A stretch of DNA of 64,000 nucleotides from Pagrus major (Eukaryota > Chordata > Actinopteri > Spariformes > Sparidae). Positions 35,430 to 46,867 of this stretch are shown piece after piece. The position numbers and the translations under genes were made by a program. The notes below the pieces were generated by a model that had not been told where the DNA came from, did no database searches, and saw nothing but the letters and a program-made list of their open reading frames with translations. How positions within the stretch are numbered: position 1 is the stretch's first letter; each line of letters opens with the position of its first letter. The DNA is taken from the NCBI RefSeq assembly GCF_040436345.1, contig NC_133221.1, positions 25,497,665 through 25,561,664 of the forward strand. Reading direction: 5' to 3'.

Positions 35430-38400
35430 ATGAGAGAGTGGACTGAGTTGGAGATGAGCTTTTCGGCAGGGGGGTTTCTCTCCGCCTCGGATGGTTACTG
35501 CTCCACAGAGCAGCAGCTCCAGTACTATGGTGAGTCCACGGTGACACAATTGTCTCTGCTTCTGTCTCCTCCACTTTTTTCCCACTATGGCTTCACCTTT
35601 AAATTTCTCTTCTTCTTCTTCTACTTCTGTTTTTTCGTTTTCTTCTCTAAAATAAGTTATGTAATGAATGAATCCTTTGCGTAATAGACTGATATGTTAG
35701 GTCATAATGCTCTGTCTCGTTGACATGTGACACCAGTACATTTAAACACGCCTATGAGAAAGAACAGGGAAGACAAAAAGAGATTTGACTATGTGGAGAC
35801 ATTTTTACTTGCAAAGCACTTTCAGTGTTATCAGTCAAAGCTAAATGAATTCAAATGATGCTTTGTGACATCGCTGGTTTCTCTGGCACTCAGGGAGACA
35901 CAATGTTTTTCTTTTGTTAAAGGTTGTTTCACCCAAATTACTGAAATCATTTTCTCACTTCCTTCAGATAGTTTTGGCTGTGTGTGTTTGAATGGAATAC
36001 ATTTCCTTTGTGGTGCTCCCAGCTTTGACAAATTACATTAAGAATTTTTTTATAGTGACTTTTTCTTTAGTAGAATGTATTTCCCAAGAAAATGTAAGAA
36101 GTACTCAGATCTTGTACTTAAAGTAGCAATACCACAGTGATGAAATGCTCTGTTACAAGTTACAAGACATGTACGAGTCATGTGTTTACATTTTTAAGTT
36201 AAGTAAAGGTAAAAAAGTGTAAGCATCTTTATACTTAAAGTACCAAAAGTAAAAGTGGAAGAAAGGCATATTTCAGAATAATGTTTATTTTATTCAGTGC
36301 TGTAAAAAGTGCCCAAAAGGTAAACTTGAGTAAAACTAAAGATATCGTGCTGAAATATTACTCTGGTAAAAGTGAATTTTAATCAAATAATGTAATATTT
36401 ATATTTATATTTATATTATAATAATATTTTTGATCAAATACATTTATTTAAAAATGCAGGTGCTCTGTAGAGTGGCTAGGAACTAAAGTTAAATAAATGT
36501 AGTGGAGTAAAAGTACAATATTTGACTCCAAATTGTACTTAAGTACAGTACTTGAGTAAATGTACTTAGTTACATTCCATCAGTGATTATATAATTGGAT
36601 TATAATTATTGATGCATGAATTGGTAATCAATAATGTTGAAGCTGGCAAAGGTAGTTTAAGCACTACAGTAGTTTATCAGCTAGGTTGTTTGTGAATCTT
36701 CTCTCAATAAAGATTTATATTGATTTATAATATTACAGCGTACTGTTTTTGCTGATTATATTTTGTATAATTGAACCAAATCTGCAAGGTTTTAAAACAA
36801 ATGGAGTCGAGTAAAAACAGCAATATTTACCCATAAAGTAGCAGAAAATTGAAATACTCAAGTAAACTTTAGGCACCTCAAAACTGTACTTAAGTATTGT
36901 ACATGAGAAAGTGTACTTAGTTACTTTCCCCAAAATGAGAATAGTTTACAGTTTTCACCTGGTTCACCTGCACAAATGAAACACCAAACAATCGGCATGG
37001 TTCGACACCACCTGAGAGATTTTTTTTCTTTTTCATGTTATTCTGATTTGAGTGAACTAACCCTTTAAAGTGACACAAACATCGACAGGACACTGCTGCT
37101 GCGACCTCAGTCCTAACAGGATCACTCATGTCAATTAGCATTTTCTCAACGTGTGTCAGCTGAGTGCTTATTTCATCAGTCGGATGATAACTCAAAGTGA
37201 TACTGTTGAACTTCTGAAAGAAGAAATAAAACATTCTCCTTCTTACAAAAATCAAAATTCATGAGCAATGAAATACAGCATTGCTCAACTCACATCACTC
37301 AGGGGTTTTCTGCTATTGCTTTACTTGTTCCAATATGACCTGTAGCTTATGGTGGCTAATGTTAGCTTCCATTAACAAACTTTAGGTCGATATGATCATT
37401 ACTTGTGTTTCACCGAGGTTACGAGGGCTCGCTTTAAGTAAATGGGTCATCTATACATTAAATTGTTACACAACGAGGATGTGACTGCAGTCTGTGTGCA
37501 GCACAGCCTCGTCTCATTCACTCTCACAGTTGATGAATGAATGGTGAGAGTTTATTTACCGCCTTTGAGAACTGGACGACGTGAAAAAAAAAGTTCATGA
37601 GGAGGTTCAGCCGGCCCGCTGCATTCACAGCACGCAGGGAGGCCGAGCGTGCGTCGGAGGATCTATTTATACTGACGTGTATCATCAACAAATTCCCTCT
37701 CTTGTCTCCCCTCCTGCCCCGAGGAGCAGCGGGAGGTGAGGGGTTGGAGGGGCAGCTACGGGGGGTAGTTTGCTGGTGTTGTTTGGCTCCCCCAGTGTGC
37801 GTGGGATGGAAGGGAGGCTGAGGAGTGTTTAGACAGTGCTCAAATGGTTTACAAACAGTGCGAATCACAGCTCTGTCACATGTCGAGTAAGCAAGGACCC
37901 CCCCGAAACCATCGCCGCCACAGTCTGGTAAAGACAGGAAACATCTGGAGAGAGCACACAGAGGAGACAAAAGGAAGGAGAAAAGAGGGGTTGATGAGTG
38001 ACCTTTAGCATTATGATTCTGTTGACATCTATTTGATCAGCAGCGGGATGTCAATCTACTAGATACACCAGTTTTCTACATCTGCTGTCATCAAAACCTC
38101 TAAAAGTTGTCCTACAAAACCAAAGTTAATAAAAATAACTAATTTAAAAGAAAAGTTCAAGACTTAAGTAAATATTTGTTCTTGCTGAGAGTTAGATGAG
38201 AAGATCATGTCATGCACTACATCTGAAGTTATAGCCAGGAGACAGTTAGCGTAGCTTAGCATAAAGACTGGAAGCAGGGGAAACAGCTAGCGTGGCTCTG
38301 CACCACAAGGTAACAGAATCCACCTCACAACACCTCTGCTCCTCAGTTAACCAGCGATATTTTGTCTGCTTAATCCCTACATGTTCTGGTTTCACAGGGA

Positions 38401-41400
38401 GCTATGTAGTGGACTATTTCCTGAACGGGTGCAGTGACTTCCTGGCGTTGCCACTGGTTCAGTCAATAAATGAGCATCAGAGATGCTGGGTTGTATTTTT
38501 ATATTTTAATCTTTGGACAGGCCAAGCTGTTTTTACTTCTTTCAATCTTTATGCTAAGCTACGCTAAGTGTCTGCTGGGTCTGCCTTCATATTTAGCTCA
38601 TAGACGCAAGAGCAGTGTTGATCTTCTCGTCTAACTCTCAGACTGGCCTCAGTATCAGCAGATAATTGATATTAAAGGATCGTTATATAAAAACACATTT
38701 TGTGACCAGGATATCCCTATATATGACTGAAAGAGAAATTATTACGGTAGCTTATAACCATAACTTCAAATAGGGGCTCTTGCTCCAGGCCCTGTCCAAT
38801 AATCCATCCATTGTCACCAATGGCTGAGGCCAAACTATGGACTAAAATTAAGGATATCACAGCCTTTACTTTAATTTGGACTACACTTTATCTTTAATTT
38901 GCCTCCTGTAATTTCCTCAACTTTATGTCAGTGCAATACCAAATCATTAATGTGCCCCTTTAAAGGTGCATTACGTAAGGATTGGTCAACAAACAAACAG
39001 GGGCAGCATATCACCAGAGTAACTGCTAACTGCTGCTAACTGTGTTTTTACATCCATGACTGTAGCTATTGTTAGCTTGTTACCTCAGTTAGACCTGCAG
39101 CCACTGGGGGAGTGTTGATGTTAACACTGTTAGCACCACTGGGATAAAGACGTTTTCAGGCCCAGGGCTAGTTGGTTAGCATGTTAACATCAGTAGATAT
39201 CTCTTCAACACAAGACAGACAACATCGCAGAGCTACAATGATGGTTGGTTTGTTTCCCTGACAAAGTTAAAAGGGAGACAACAATACATGTTTTTTTTCG
39301 ACATAATCAGACTGATATTACTGTCAGTCCTCATCTTCATGCAACATGTTTACCCTTTAAATGTCCATCTCCAGCAGTCGTGAGACTCGGGACAGTTGGG
39401 TGGGCTCTCCGTTTAATCAGTGCAGAACAGATCCCACAGCAGTCCCAGTCATACCGGACCAGCTGTACTTTCAGAGGCTGCCAGTGGTCACACATGTTTT
39501 CTCAGAGGAGACAGGCTTTACGAAAACACAAGCTGTTGACCCACGCTCAAAGACGTCTCGGTCCGTCACAACACTGAACGACCATTACAGGCCGAACCAA
39601 GCATCCAGAAACGAGGATCAAAAAATCCTAAATGGCACTTGGAGCTCTCAGCTGCATCCTGTTTCAGCAGTCTGAGCGAGTTCACAAGGTCTCACTCTCA
39701 GCTTTTTATTGTATCCCTGAAGAGCCATTAAAGCAGTGAAATCACACGAGTCACGTAAGACCACATTCCTGTGACCTTCTTTGACTTTGTAATGGCGTAA
39801 TAGTGTTTCCTTGAAACACTCATTCATGTTTCTGGTCTTGGTAATGCAGTTGCTCTGTTGTTCCAGATGTGAAACGGCTTACTGGGGCATGTTTACACCT
39901 TAATCAGGTGTCTGTACATTCTTTGTTTTTACAGAAAATGACTGAGATGGTGAGAAATGAAGTCACAACTGTACACAGATGGACTTGGATACTGTTGTCA
40001 TGTAAACAGGGAAATGAAGAACCAGGTTTCTCATGTTTCATGTAAACATATCCTTAGTGAGATCAAACCCAGGATAAGACTGAAAACCGGTAAAACTAGT
40101 ACACATGTAAACATACTTGTTCTTAAAGGAAAATCTGGCATTACTGTATTTATTTTTTTTTATTGTCAACAAACCAAATGAAAAGACCAATGCCAACGGG
40201 TAGTTCATCTGTCTCTCAGTAGTTTCTGACCTCCCTTCCCTCACTGTGGCTCTCGATGGGTCCTACTGTTCGCAGAAATCTGAACATTTAAATTTACGTA
40301 GCAATTACGTAGAATTGGATCAAAACGTACTACATTGCCCATATTCATCATAATGAAGGAACATGTCACCCAGGTTTTGGACATCAATGGAGCTCGATGG
40401 CACAGAGGAATAAGATATACCAGGTTTAAGTTTCACAGACAATACTTGGAATGTAACTGAGTACATTTACATTTACTCATTAATGCTACTTAAAGGTGCA
40501 ATATGTAAGAATTTTAGTTGAAAACAGCCAAAAAAACCCAAAAAACTAAAATTATCAACAGAATGCAAAGAAATAAGTTTGGATGTTATGCCATCTATGT
40601 TTTGATAATAATGGATGTTAGCATGCTAAGCAGCTAGCCCCGGCACATCACAGTCCAAAGCTACAGAACTGGTGGTGTAAACACTAACATTCCCCTGATG
40701 CTCCGAGCTCCCAGTCCAGACCACTAGCTACATGGCTAACTGAGCTCTCTAGCTCATTCTGTCTCTGTATATACAGTACATACATACCTGTAAATGTATG
40801 TATAATTTACTTTGAATTGTACTTCGAATTGTTGCCAGAAAATTACATTTGATACTTAAGTATGTTTTTAAGACTTTTTTGAGCAATATTTTAACAAGAT
40901 ATAAATACTTTTACTCAAGTATTACTTTTGGGTACTTATTACAACACTGAAGGCTGCACTAGAGAGGATACAACATTTTCCAGGAAGTAACAGTTTTCTA
41001 AGAAGTTACAAGTTCATCTAATTTCCCTCAAACTCTTTCTTTTATTCTTTTTCAAAATGGCATCAGATCACAAATCTGAACACAAAATTGCAAATGTTGT
41101 ATTTGGAGTAATCAATTACTAAAACTTTTTGCCCTTTCGCTTCCATCGTCCTCATTTTCAGACCTGCTGGCTGACCCTCTGGGCTACCCCCTGCAGGACC
41201 CTGACCTCCAGCTGCTCCCTTACAGCCAACAACAGTACAGCCATGCCAACCTGCCATTCTCCCTCTACGGCTCTCCACCCTCCTCCACCTCCTCTCCCTC
41301 CTCCTCCTCTTCTTCCTCCTCGCAGCCCTGCCATCCTGCCTACCACTACAGCCCTCATTGCCTGGAGGCCCCGTGTGATCCCAACCCCGAGCCCCACTGT

Positions 41401-44400
41401 GGGGGCCTGGTCCAGGGCCTCGGGGCCGTAGGGTTGCCTCTGGGGCGGAGGACACGGGTGGGCATGGGAGGGAAGATCAGAGGTCAGGACGAGCTGTGTG
41501 TGGTGTGTGGTGATAAAGCGTCAGGGTATCACTACAACGCTCTCACCTGTGAGGGATGCAAAGGTATTTCTCACTTTTGTCTGCCAACTTTTTATTCTTT
41601 GTATATTTGTGTTCTAAAATGAATGTTCTCACCCTCACCTGGTCCTTCTTTACCTGTAGGTTTCTTCAGGCGTAGTGTGACTAAAAAGGCGGTGTATCAC
41701 TGTAAGAGTGGTGGTGGCTGTGAGATGGACATGTACATGAGGAGGAAGTGCCAAGACTGCCGGCTGAGGAAGTGCCGGGCTGTGGGAATGCTGGCTGAGT
41801 GTGAGCGACCTCTACTGTACTTTAACTAATGAAATGTTAGGCCCATATGCGTTTGACTGATTCGTCTGGTTTGATGTTGGTCTGAAATTGTTGTTTTTTT
41901 AACCTCAGGCCTTCTGACGGAGGTGCAGTGCCAGTCCAAACGACTCAGGAAAGGAGGTAAAGGCAGAGGACAGGAGGAAGAGGAGAGCACAGACAGCAGG
42001 AAGGTCAGCTCTAGCAGCAGGCTACCTGGACAGGTACCACAAACTAAAGCAGGGCTGACTCAGTGTGTTATTGACGGGGTGGCTGCCTGAGTGGATGCAA
42101 GTTTTTTGCTCATGCTGGTGGCAATTTGACTGCTGAAAGTTAAGTTCTGGCATTGTCCCCAGTCATTTAGACAGGAGCCTGGTTTTATTAGCATGAAATA
42201 ACTGCATGGGGGCGTTGCCAAGATGGCTGCCGAGTGGCAAGACTTGCCTAGAACAATGCCTTACTAAGATTACCCATTTAGTTCAAAGCACTGCTGTGCT
42301 GAAGTAGCTACAGCTTCACGGAGCCACTCACTCTTTCGGTTGGTCAGTTAATCATGCGATTGGCTGTCAGGAGTGAGATTTGATATAATGCTCTTTCAGG
42401 GTGCATGGAGTATTATTTCGCCATACTGATATATTCTGAGATATTGTACTGTTTGTGGATGATAATTATGTGGAAAAATAAAACAGCTTAACTGGGATGT
42501 TTGTTTTAGGCTTATCTAGCTGATAAAATATCTGACAAATCCAATATTTCCATGAATCAGTCCTGCTCATTGATTTGCAGCATTGCCCTCACTGGCCTTA
42601 TCCACTGAAGAGTTACTATAGAGATAGATACCACATTATTTATGGTATGGAAAAATCATTGTGTATTGCTACTGTTGGATGATAAGTTTGATTACTTTTA
42701 TGGCTTGCTGGGTGTTTTTATGATATGTTTGGGTAGTTTGTGTCTTTTGTTTCTTTTTGTTAAATGGTTTGGTTGATGAACGGTTCAGAACACAGATGAT
42801 TTGGTTGGTGAGAAGGTTGTTTGGTGGTTTGAATAAATGATTAGTTTTGTATCGGGTTGGATTATTAAGCAAAACTGCAAAAGACAAGCGTAAACTCTCC
42901 TCCCCCAGCTGTTCAAATTCACATGATAACATTTGTCTTTCATCTTAATGCACTTTCTATCTTATAGTTGTAACAGGCTGAAGTGATATCATGATTTAAA
43001 CTTGTGTTAATTTCCCCCTGCGCCAGGCTTTGTCTGCCACTTTAACCCGAGAACAGAAGTACATCGTGGACAGGATGGTGGAGGCCCATCGCCTGTACAG
43101 AGCACAGGACAGCAGCCCTTGCAGGGTAGGTAACGGTATGGAGACACTAGCTGTGCTTCCAAAAACACATTCACATGTTTTATTATGTTTCCCTCATGGT
43201 TTCTTGTCCGTGTCTGCTCAGTTGTTTGATTGGCCGTGTGCAGAAGAAGGGGAGGTGTTGTCTGATGTTGTGTCACCTCACCTGCAAAGACTGCTACACT
43301 TTGCCAGGACAGTGCCAGGTAAGATGGAGGGGGATATACAGCGTTCAGGATCTATAACCTGCTTCCTGCTGTGTTCCCTTAAGAGAGGAATATATAGTCT
43401 AATTGAGGAAAAATATTCTCAAAGTGCGAGGAAGTTTTTAAGGAGATCAAAGAGAGATGAGGAGCTTTCTGTTGCTATGTGGCACTCCCCTGCAGAAGCC
43501 CATGTAAGCCAGGCCCTGCAGGGTGTTTTTAGCAATGCTCTAAGAATGTTGGTCTGTTTTTGTTTACTTCCTTGGTCCAGATTGAAATATCTCAATTATG
43601 GCCATGAAATTTGGTACAAAAATGTATTTCTGGGCACTAAGAAGAGAGAAAAAAACTGTCTGACTCAGAGATATTTCGAATAAACATAATCTGTATATAA
43701 AAATGAATATTCCTTGTACCCCTCACAGGATTTGACCTCCTGGATTATTCAGATCAGAGCTCTCTTTTGTCCGTCTCCTCACTGGAGGTCATGTTCCTGC
43801 TCTCCGCTCAGCACTTCTGCCACAACCCAACAAGCCCCAGTCCAGGTGAACAACCTGCACAGTTTTATGATTCATGCTTGCATTTGAATTTGATCTTTAG
43901 TTAAAAAATACATTTCTTTATCTCTGTTATCAGTCATGCAGCTTTTCAGCATGTCAACACACAACTGGCTGAGAAATGTAGAGTCAAAGGAAAACATCCA
44001 CAGCAGGACGTTGGTGAACTCAGGTGAAACCACACACACACAGGTTCATTAAGAAAATATCTTACATCTTACAACCCGCAAAATATTCAAGTTACATCAC
44101 ATAAAAATGAGCAATTTCCTGTTTGCTGCTGAGAACAGGAGGCAGTGAGGATCTCTTCGGGCCGGTGCTCAACTTCTTCCATAGCATGGCGACGCTGCGG
44201 GTGACAGAGGCTGAATACACCCTGCTCACTGCTACAGCTCTGCTCTGCTCAGGTCAGACTGTGCTCTGTTGTTTGTGGATGTTTGGTCAGAAATAATCCT
44301 ATCAGCTGTCAAGTCAAGACATGCAAATGCTCTGTTCAATTGTAAATAATCTTTATAAACAGGAAGTAAGATAGTAAAATGATTGATTTACTCAGTCTGA

Positions 44401-44746
44401 CACAAAAGGGTAAAACAACTGTGGGAATTTTCCATGCAGTAGCTGTTTGACAACTTGAATGCATCACCCCGTCTTTGGATATAAACAAAAAAATACATCT
44501 GTTATATGTTTTAACATTGTTAACCTGTGTTCCTCTTCCCCTCCTGTAGACCGTGCGTCCCTGCAGGCGGCCAGCTGTGTTGAGAAGATGCAGGAACTGA
44601 TCCTGGACCTGCTGTCCAGGGCGTGTGGGGCCCAGGCCGGAGCTGCGCGAGGAGGACCGCAACGGTTCGGTCGTCTGCTGGGCCGACTGACGGAGCTACG
44701 AACCCTTCGTCACAACTACCTCCTCCTGACAAGACAGCAGCCTTGA
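35430..44746 (+). CDS. nr1h5: FXR-family nuclear receptor, AF-2-less (FXR-beta type)
   Basis: Ligand-type nuclear receptor of the NR1H group. Coding exons: 35430-35529, 41162-41563, 41660-41800, 41909-42033, 43027-43125, 43222-43318, 43729-43845, 43934-44023, 44139-44252, 44550-44746; phases agree throughout, giving 493 aa. Residues about 146-211 are the DNA-binding domain ([34 protein letters not shown]) with all eight zinc cysteines and P-box CEGCKG, close to FXR. The ligand-binding domain starts near 257 and keeps [19 protein letters not shown] and [11 protein letters not shown], but ends 12 residues later, before helix 12. Divergence from FXR-alpha in the ligand domain favours nr1h5 over nr1h4. 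The first exon could also start at the ATG at 35454, and upstream exons may exist. An alternative donor at 42003 keeps frame. Confidence 0.85.
36060..36930 (+). repeat. Interspersed repeat in receptor intron 1
   Basis: Degenerate blocks rich in AAAGTAC, AAAAGTACAATATT and TGTACTTAGTTACATTCC occur here twice (ending near 36590 and 36930). Related pieces lie at 735-775 and flanking 40490. It is a multicopy fish repeat of unnamed class. Confidence 0.6.
38150..38640 (+). mobile_element. Foldback repeat in receptor intron 1
   Basis: CTGAGAGTTAGATGAGAAGATC near the left end is mirrored by GATCTTCTCGTCTAACTCTCAG at the right, and GCTTAGCATAAAGACTGG by CAATCTTTATGCTAAGC. The arms thus form a foldback of about 490 bp. 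A copy lies at 26714-27043. Confidence 0.7.
38960..39238 (+). mobile_element. GGTGCAATATG-family MITE, right end lost
   Basis: It begins TTAAAGGTGCATTACGTAAG and includes GGGGCAGCATATCACCAGAG and GTTGGTTAGCATGTTAACATC. No right terminal inverted repeat is seen, so the end is approximate. Confidence 0.65.
40440..40960 (+). repeat. GTACTT-type repeat interrupted by a MITE
   Basis: The outer parts (ACTGAGTACATTTAC at about 40458; GATACTTAAGTATG and TACTTTTACTCAAGTATTACTT at 40850-40930) belong to the 36 kb family. Between them, from 40490 to about 40770, sits a GGTGCAATATG-family MITE (TTAAAGGTGCAATATGTAAG) without a clear right end. This is a nested insertion. Confidence 0.6.
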
Positions 44747-45116
44747 CTCTGACGGAGAGGACGTACCAGAAATCTGAAATATGACCACTATCATCTCGGA
44801 GTTTTAAGGACTAGATGGTCCTATATGAGCTGAGAAACTGTAGAGAAACATTTTGGAAATGCAAAGGTTTTCACCTGATACTGATCAGACTATGATGGAT
44901 TCTTTGGCTCGCTGTTGTTGATTTTTTTTCTCAGCTGACTTCAGTTTATTCAGTCCTGCAGTCATTATTGAGTTTCAGCTTCTAATAGGACTGAAGCATG
45001 TTTGTGGACTGCTGTAGTTTGTTTGGACAAAATATATTTTATAGGTCTTTTTATAACTGTTGTATACAGCTAACATGTAAACTTACAGTACTTTTTACTA
45101 TGCCGAGTATTGTTAC

Positions 45117-45122
45117 AATAAA
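45117..45122 (+). terminator. Polyadenylation signal of the receptor gene
   Basis: AATAAA 371 bases after the TGA (44744-44746); the intervening sequence is AT-rich 3' UTR. Confidence 0.7.
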
Positions 45123-45278
45123 ACAAAACTGCAGACTGCATGTCTGCTGGACATCACTTTCACCACGCCTGTTAATGAGTGATTATCATTAAATAATATT
45201 AAAAGTGATCTCACCTTTGGTTTTGACAAGAAAAAACACAAAACTGCAGTTAAGTATCCCAAAAGTTTTAATAGAGCA

Positions 45279-45284
45279 TTTATT
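45279..45284 (-). terminator. Candidate distal polyadenylation signal of brpf3
   Basis: TTTATT on the plus strand (AATAAA on the minus strand). Several other minus-strand signals lie between here and the brpf3 stop (for example near 45570), so which is used is uncertain. If this one is used, the 3' ends of brpf3 and the receptor are about 150 bases apart. Confidence 0.35.
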
Positions 45285-46416
45285 TCCCAAAACAAGGAAA
45301 TACTGGTTCAGACAAAATATTTGGTGAGCAGGTAAAATATGCAGGTAGTACAAGCTTATAAAGGTGTATTTTTCCATTTGATAAAATGGGGCTCTGGACA
45401 ATAAATAGAATCTTCTGGGGGTCGACAGTGAATAATGGCGGTTGGTCTTGAATAAATTCATCAACATCAAACCAAACTTGAACTAATCTGTTAAAAATGT
45501 TGGCTGCATGATTTTAAAACCTCACTCCATTTGTTTTAAATAAGATTTAATTCTCAACTTTAACCAATATAGCTTTATTTCTATAATTCTGTCTTCCATA
45601 AATAAATTATTTCTCTCTGTATCAAAAAGAGAATTCAAATATAAAGAACAATGGCTCATTGTGTTGTATGCTCTGAATGTACACACACGTACAGCACAAT
45701 GAAATTACATCAAAGACGAGCTACGTAGCAAGTCAGGAATTATTTCATCTCCACAAATATACACAGCCTCGCTTTGCCCCTCGTGGGTTGATTGAAATAC
45801 GCATTTTAAAAACAGCAACATTAAATTAAATCGGGTTTGATAATACACATACATATGTACACAAAGTGTGCCTTTATAATATACAAGTGTCTTTGTAAAA
45901 GATTAAAATGTAAAAAGCTATTGTATAAAAGATGGCAGTGATCCATTCATACGTCTTCTGCGTCTCATATAAATATGTCAAATCTCTTTTCTGACAATTT
46001 GATTCCTTGGCAGTAGCATTATACAAAATAGAGGGGAATTCTCTTACATTTGATCCAGACACACACAGCTTCAACACATCCACGTGGAGTAAGCAGATAC
46101 CTCGATACAGCCCTGAACAGGGAATCAACGCTTACTGACTGCAGCAACATGGGACCTAAAGGGAACTTCATTCACATCTGGAGGTCCGCGTCCATGACAA
46201 TGACACGAAGGCAAACGCCACTGCTCTGTGCGTCAGACACTAGTGGTTTGGTAACATACTTTAGTCCATGACTGTGTGCTGCTACAGCAACCTCTCCAGA
46301 CCACAGTGTGAATACAGATTCGAATGGCAGCAGGACTCAGCCCACCTGCTGCTTTAAGACCAAAGAGAAATGCATAGTGGCTGGCTGTGGGTGCACGCAG
46401 GGCTCACTGTCGCCCT
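45285..46416 (-). other. brpf3 3' UTR region
   Basis: Non-coding AT-rich sequence downstream of the brpf3 stop (46417-46419). No exon on either strand was recognised. Confidence 0.55.
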
Positions 46417-46793
46417 CTACAGGTAGTTGGAAGCCACAAAGCCTTGACTGTGGCTGACTCGGCTCTGGTGGATCATGGCGCGGTCGTACGCCACCTGGAC
46501 AGACTTGCGGATGCTAGACTTGCGACCCTCCATTATGCGCAGCTTGTCCCCCGTGTCATCTACACCCAAGGGTGTCACCTTATCACGTGGGAGCCACTGC
46601 CTACAACAACAAAGATACAGATTTAGACTGTTAGAGGCTTTGACAATGGTGATGACCACTTTCACTGCTTGTTGCCTGATTTGGACCTAAAAAACATACA
46701 CACATACAAACATACACAGTATATATTTGTGTTTATACATAAAATTACATATAAAACTATCTTCATTTTTTGTATAAATGTATAAACACACAT

Positions 46794-46867
<74 letters not shown>

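Noticed and set aside
43030-43683. Single 217-codon frame over receptor exons 5 and 6
   Set aside because: It reads through the introns after 43125 and 43318 and leaves the receptor frame; spliced exons give the conserved protein instead.
35430-44746. Call as nr1h4 (FXR-alpha)
   Set aside because: The DNA-binding domain is FXR-like, but the ligand domain is too divergent and lacks residues kept in FXR-alpha. nr1h5 fits better, though an alignment is needed to be certain.
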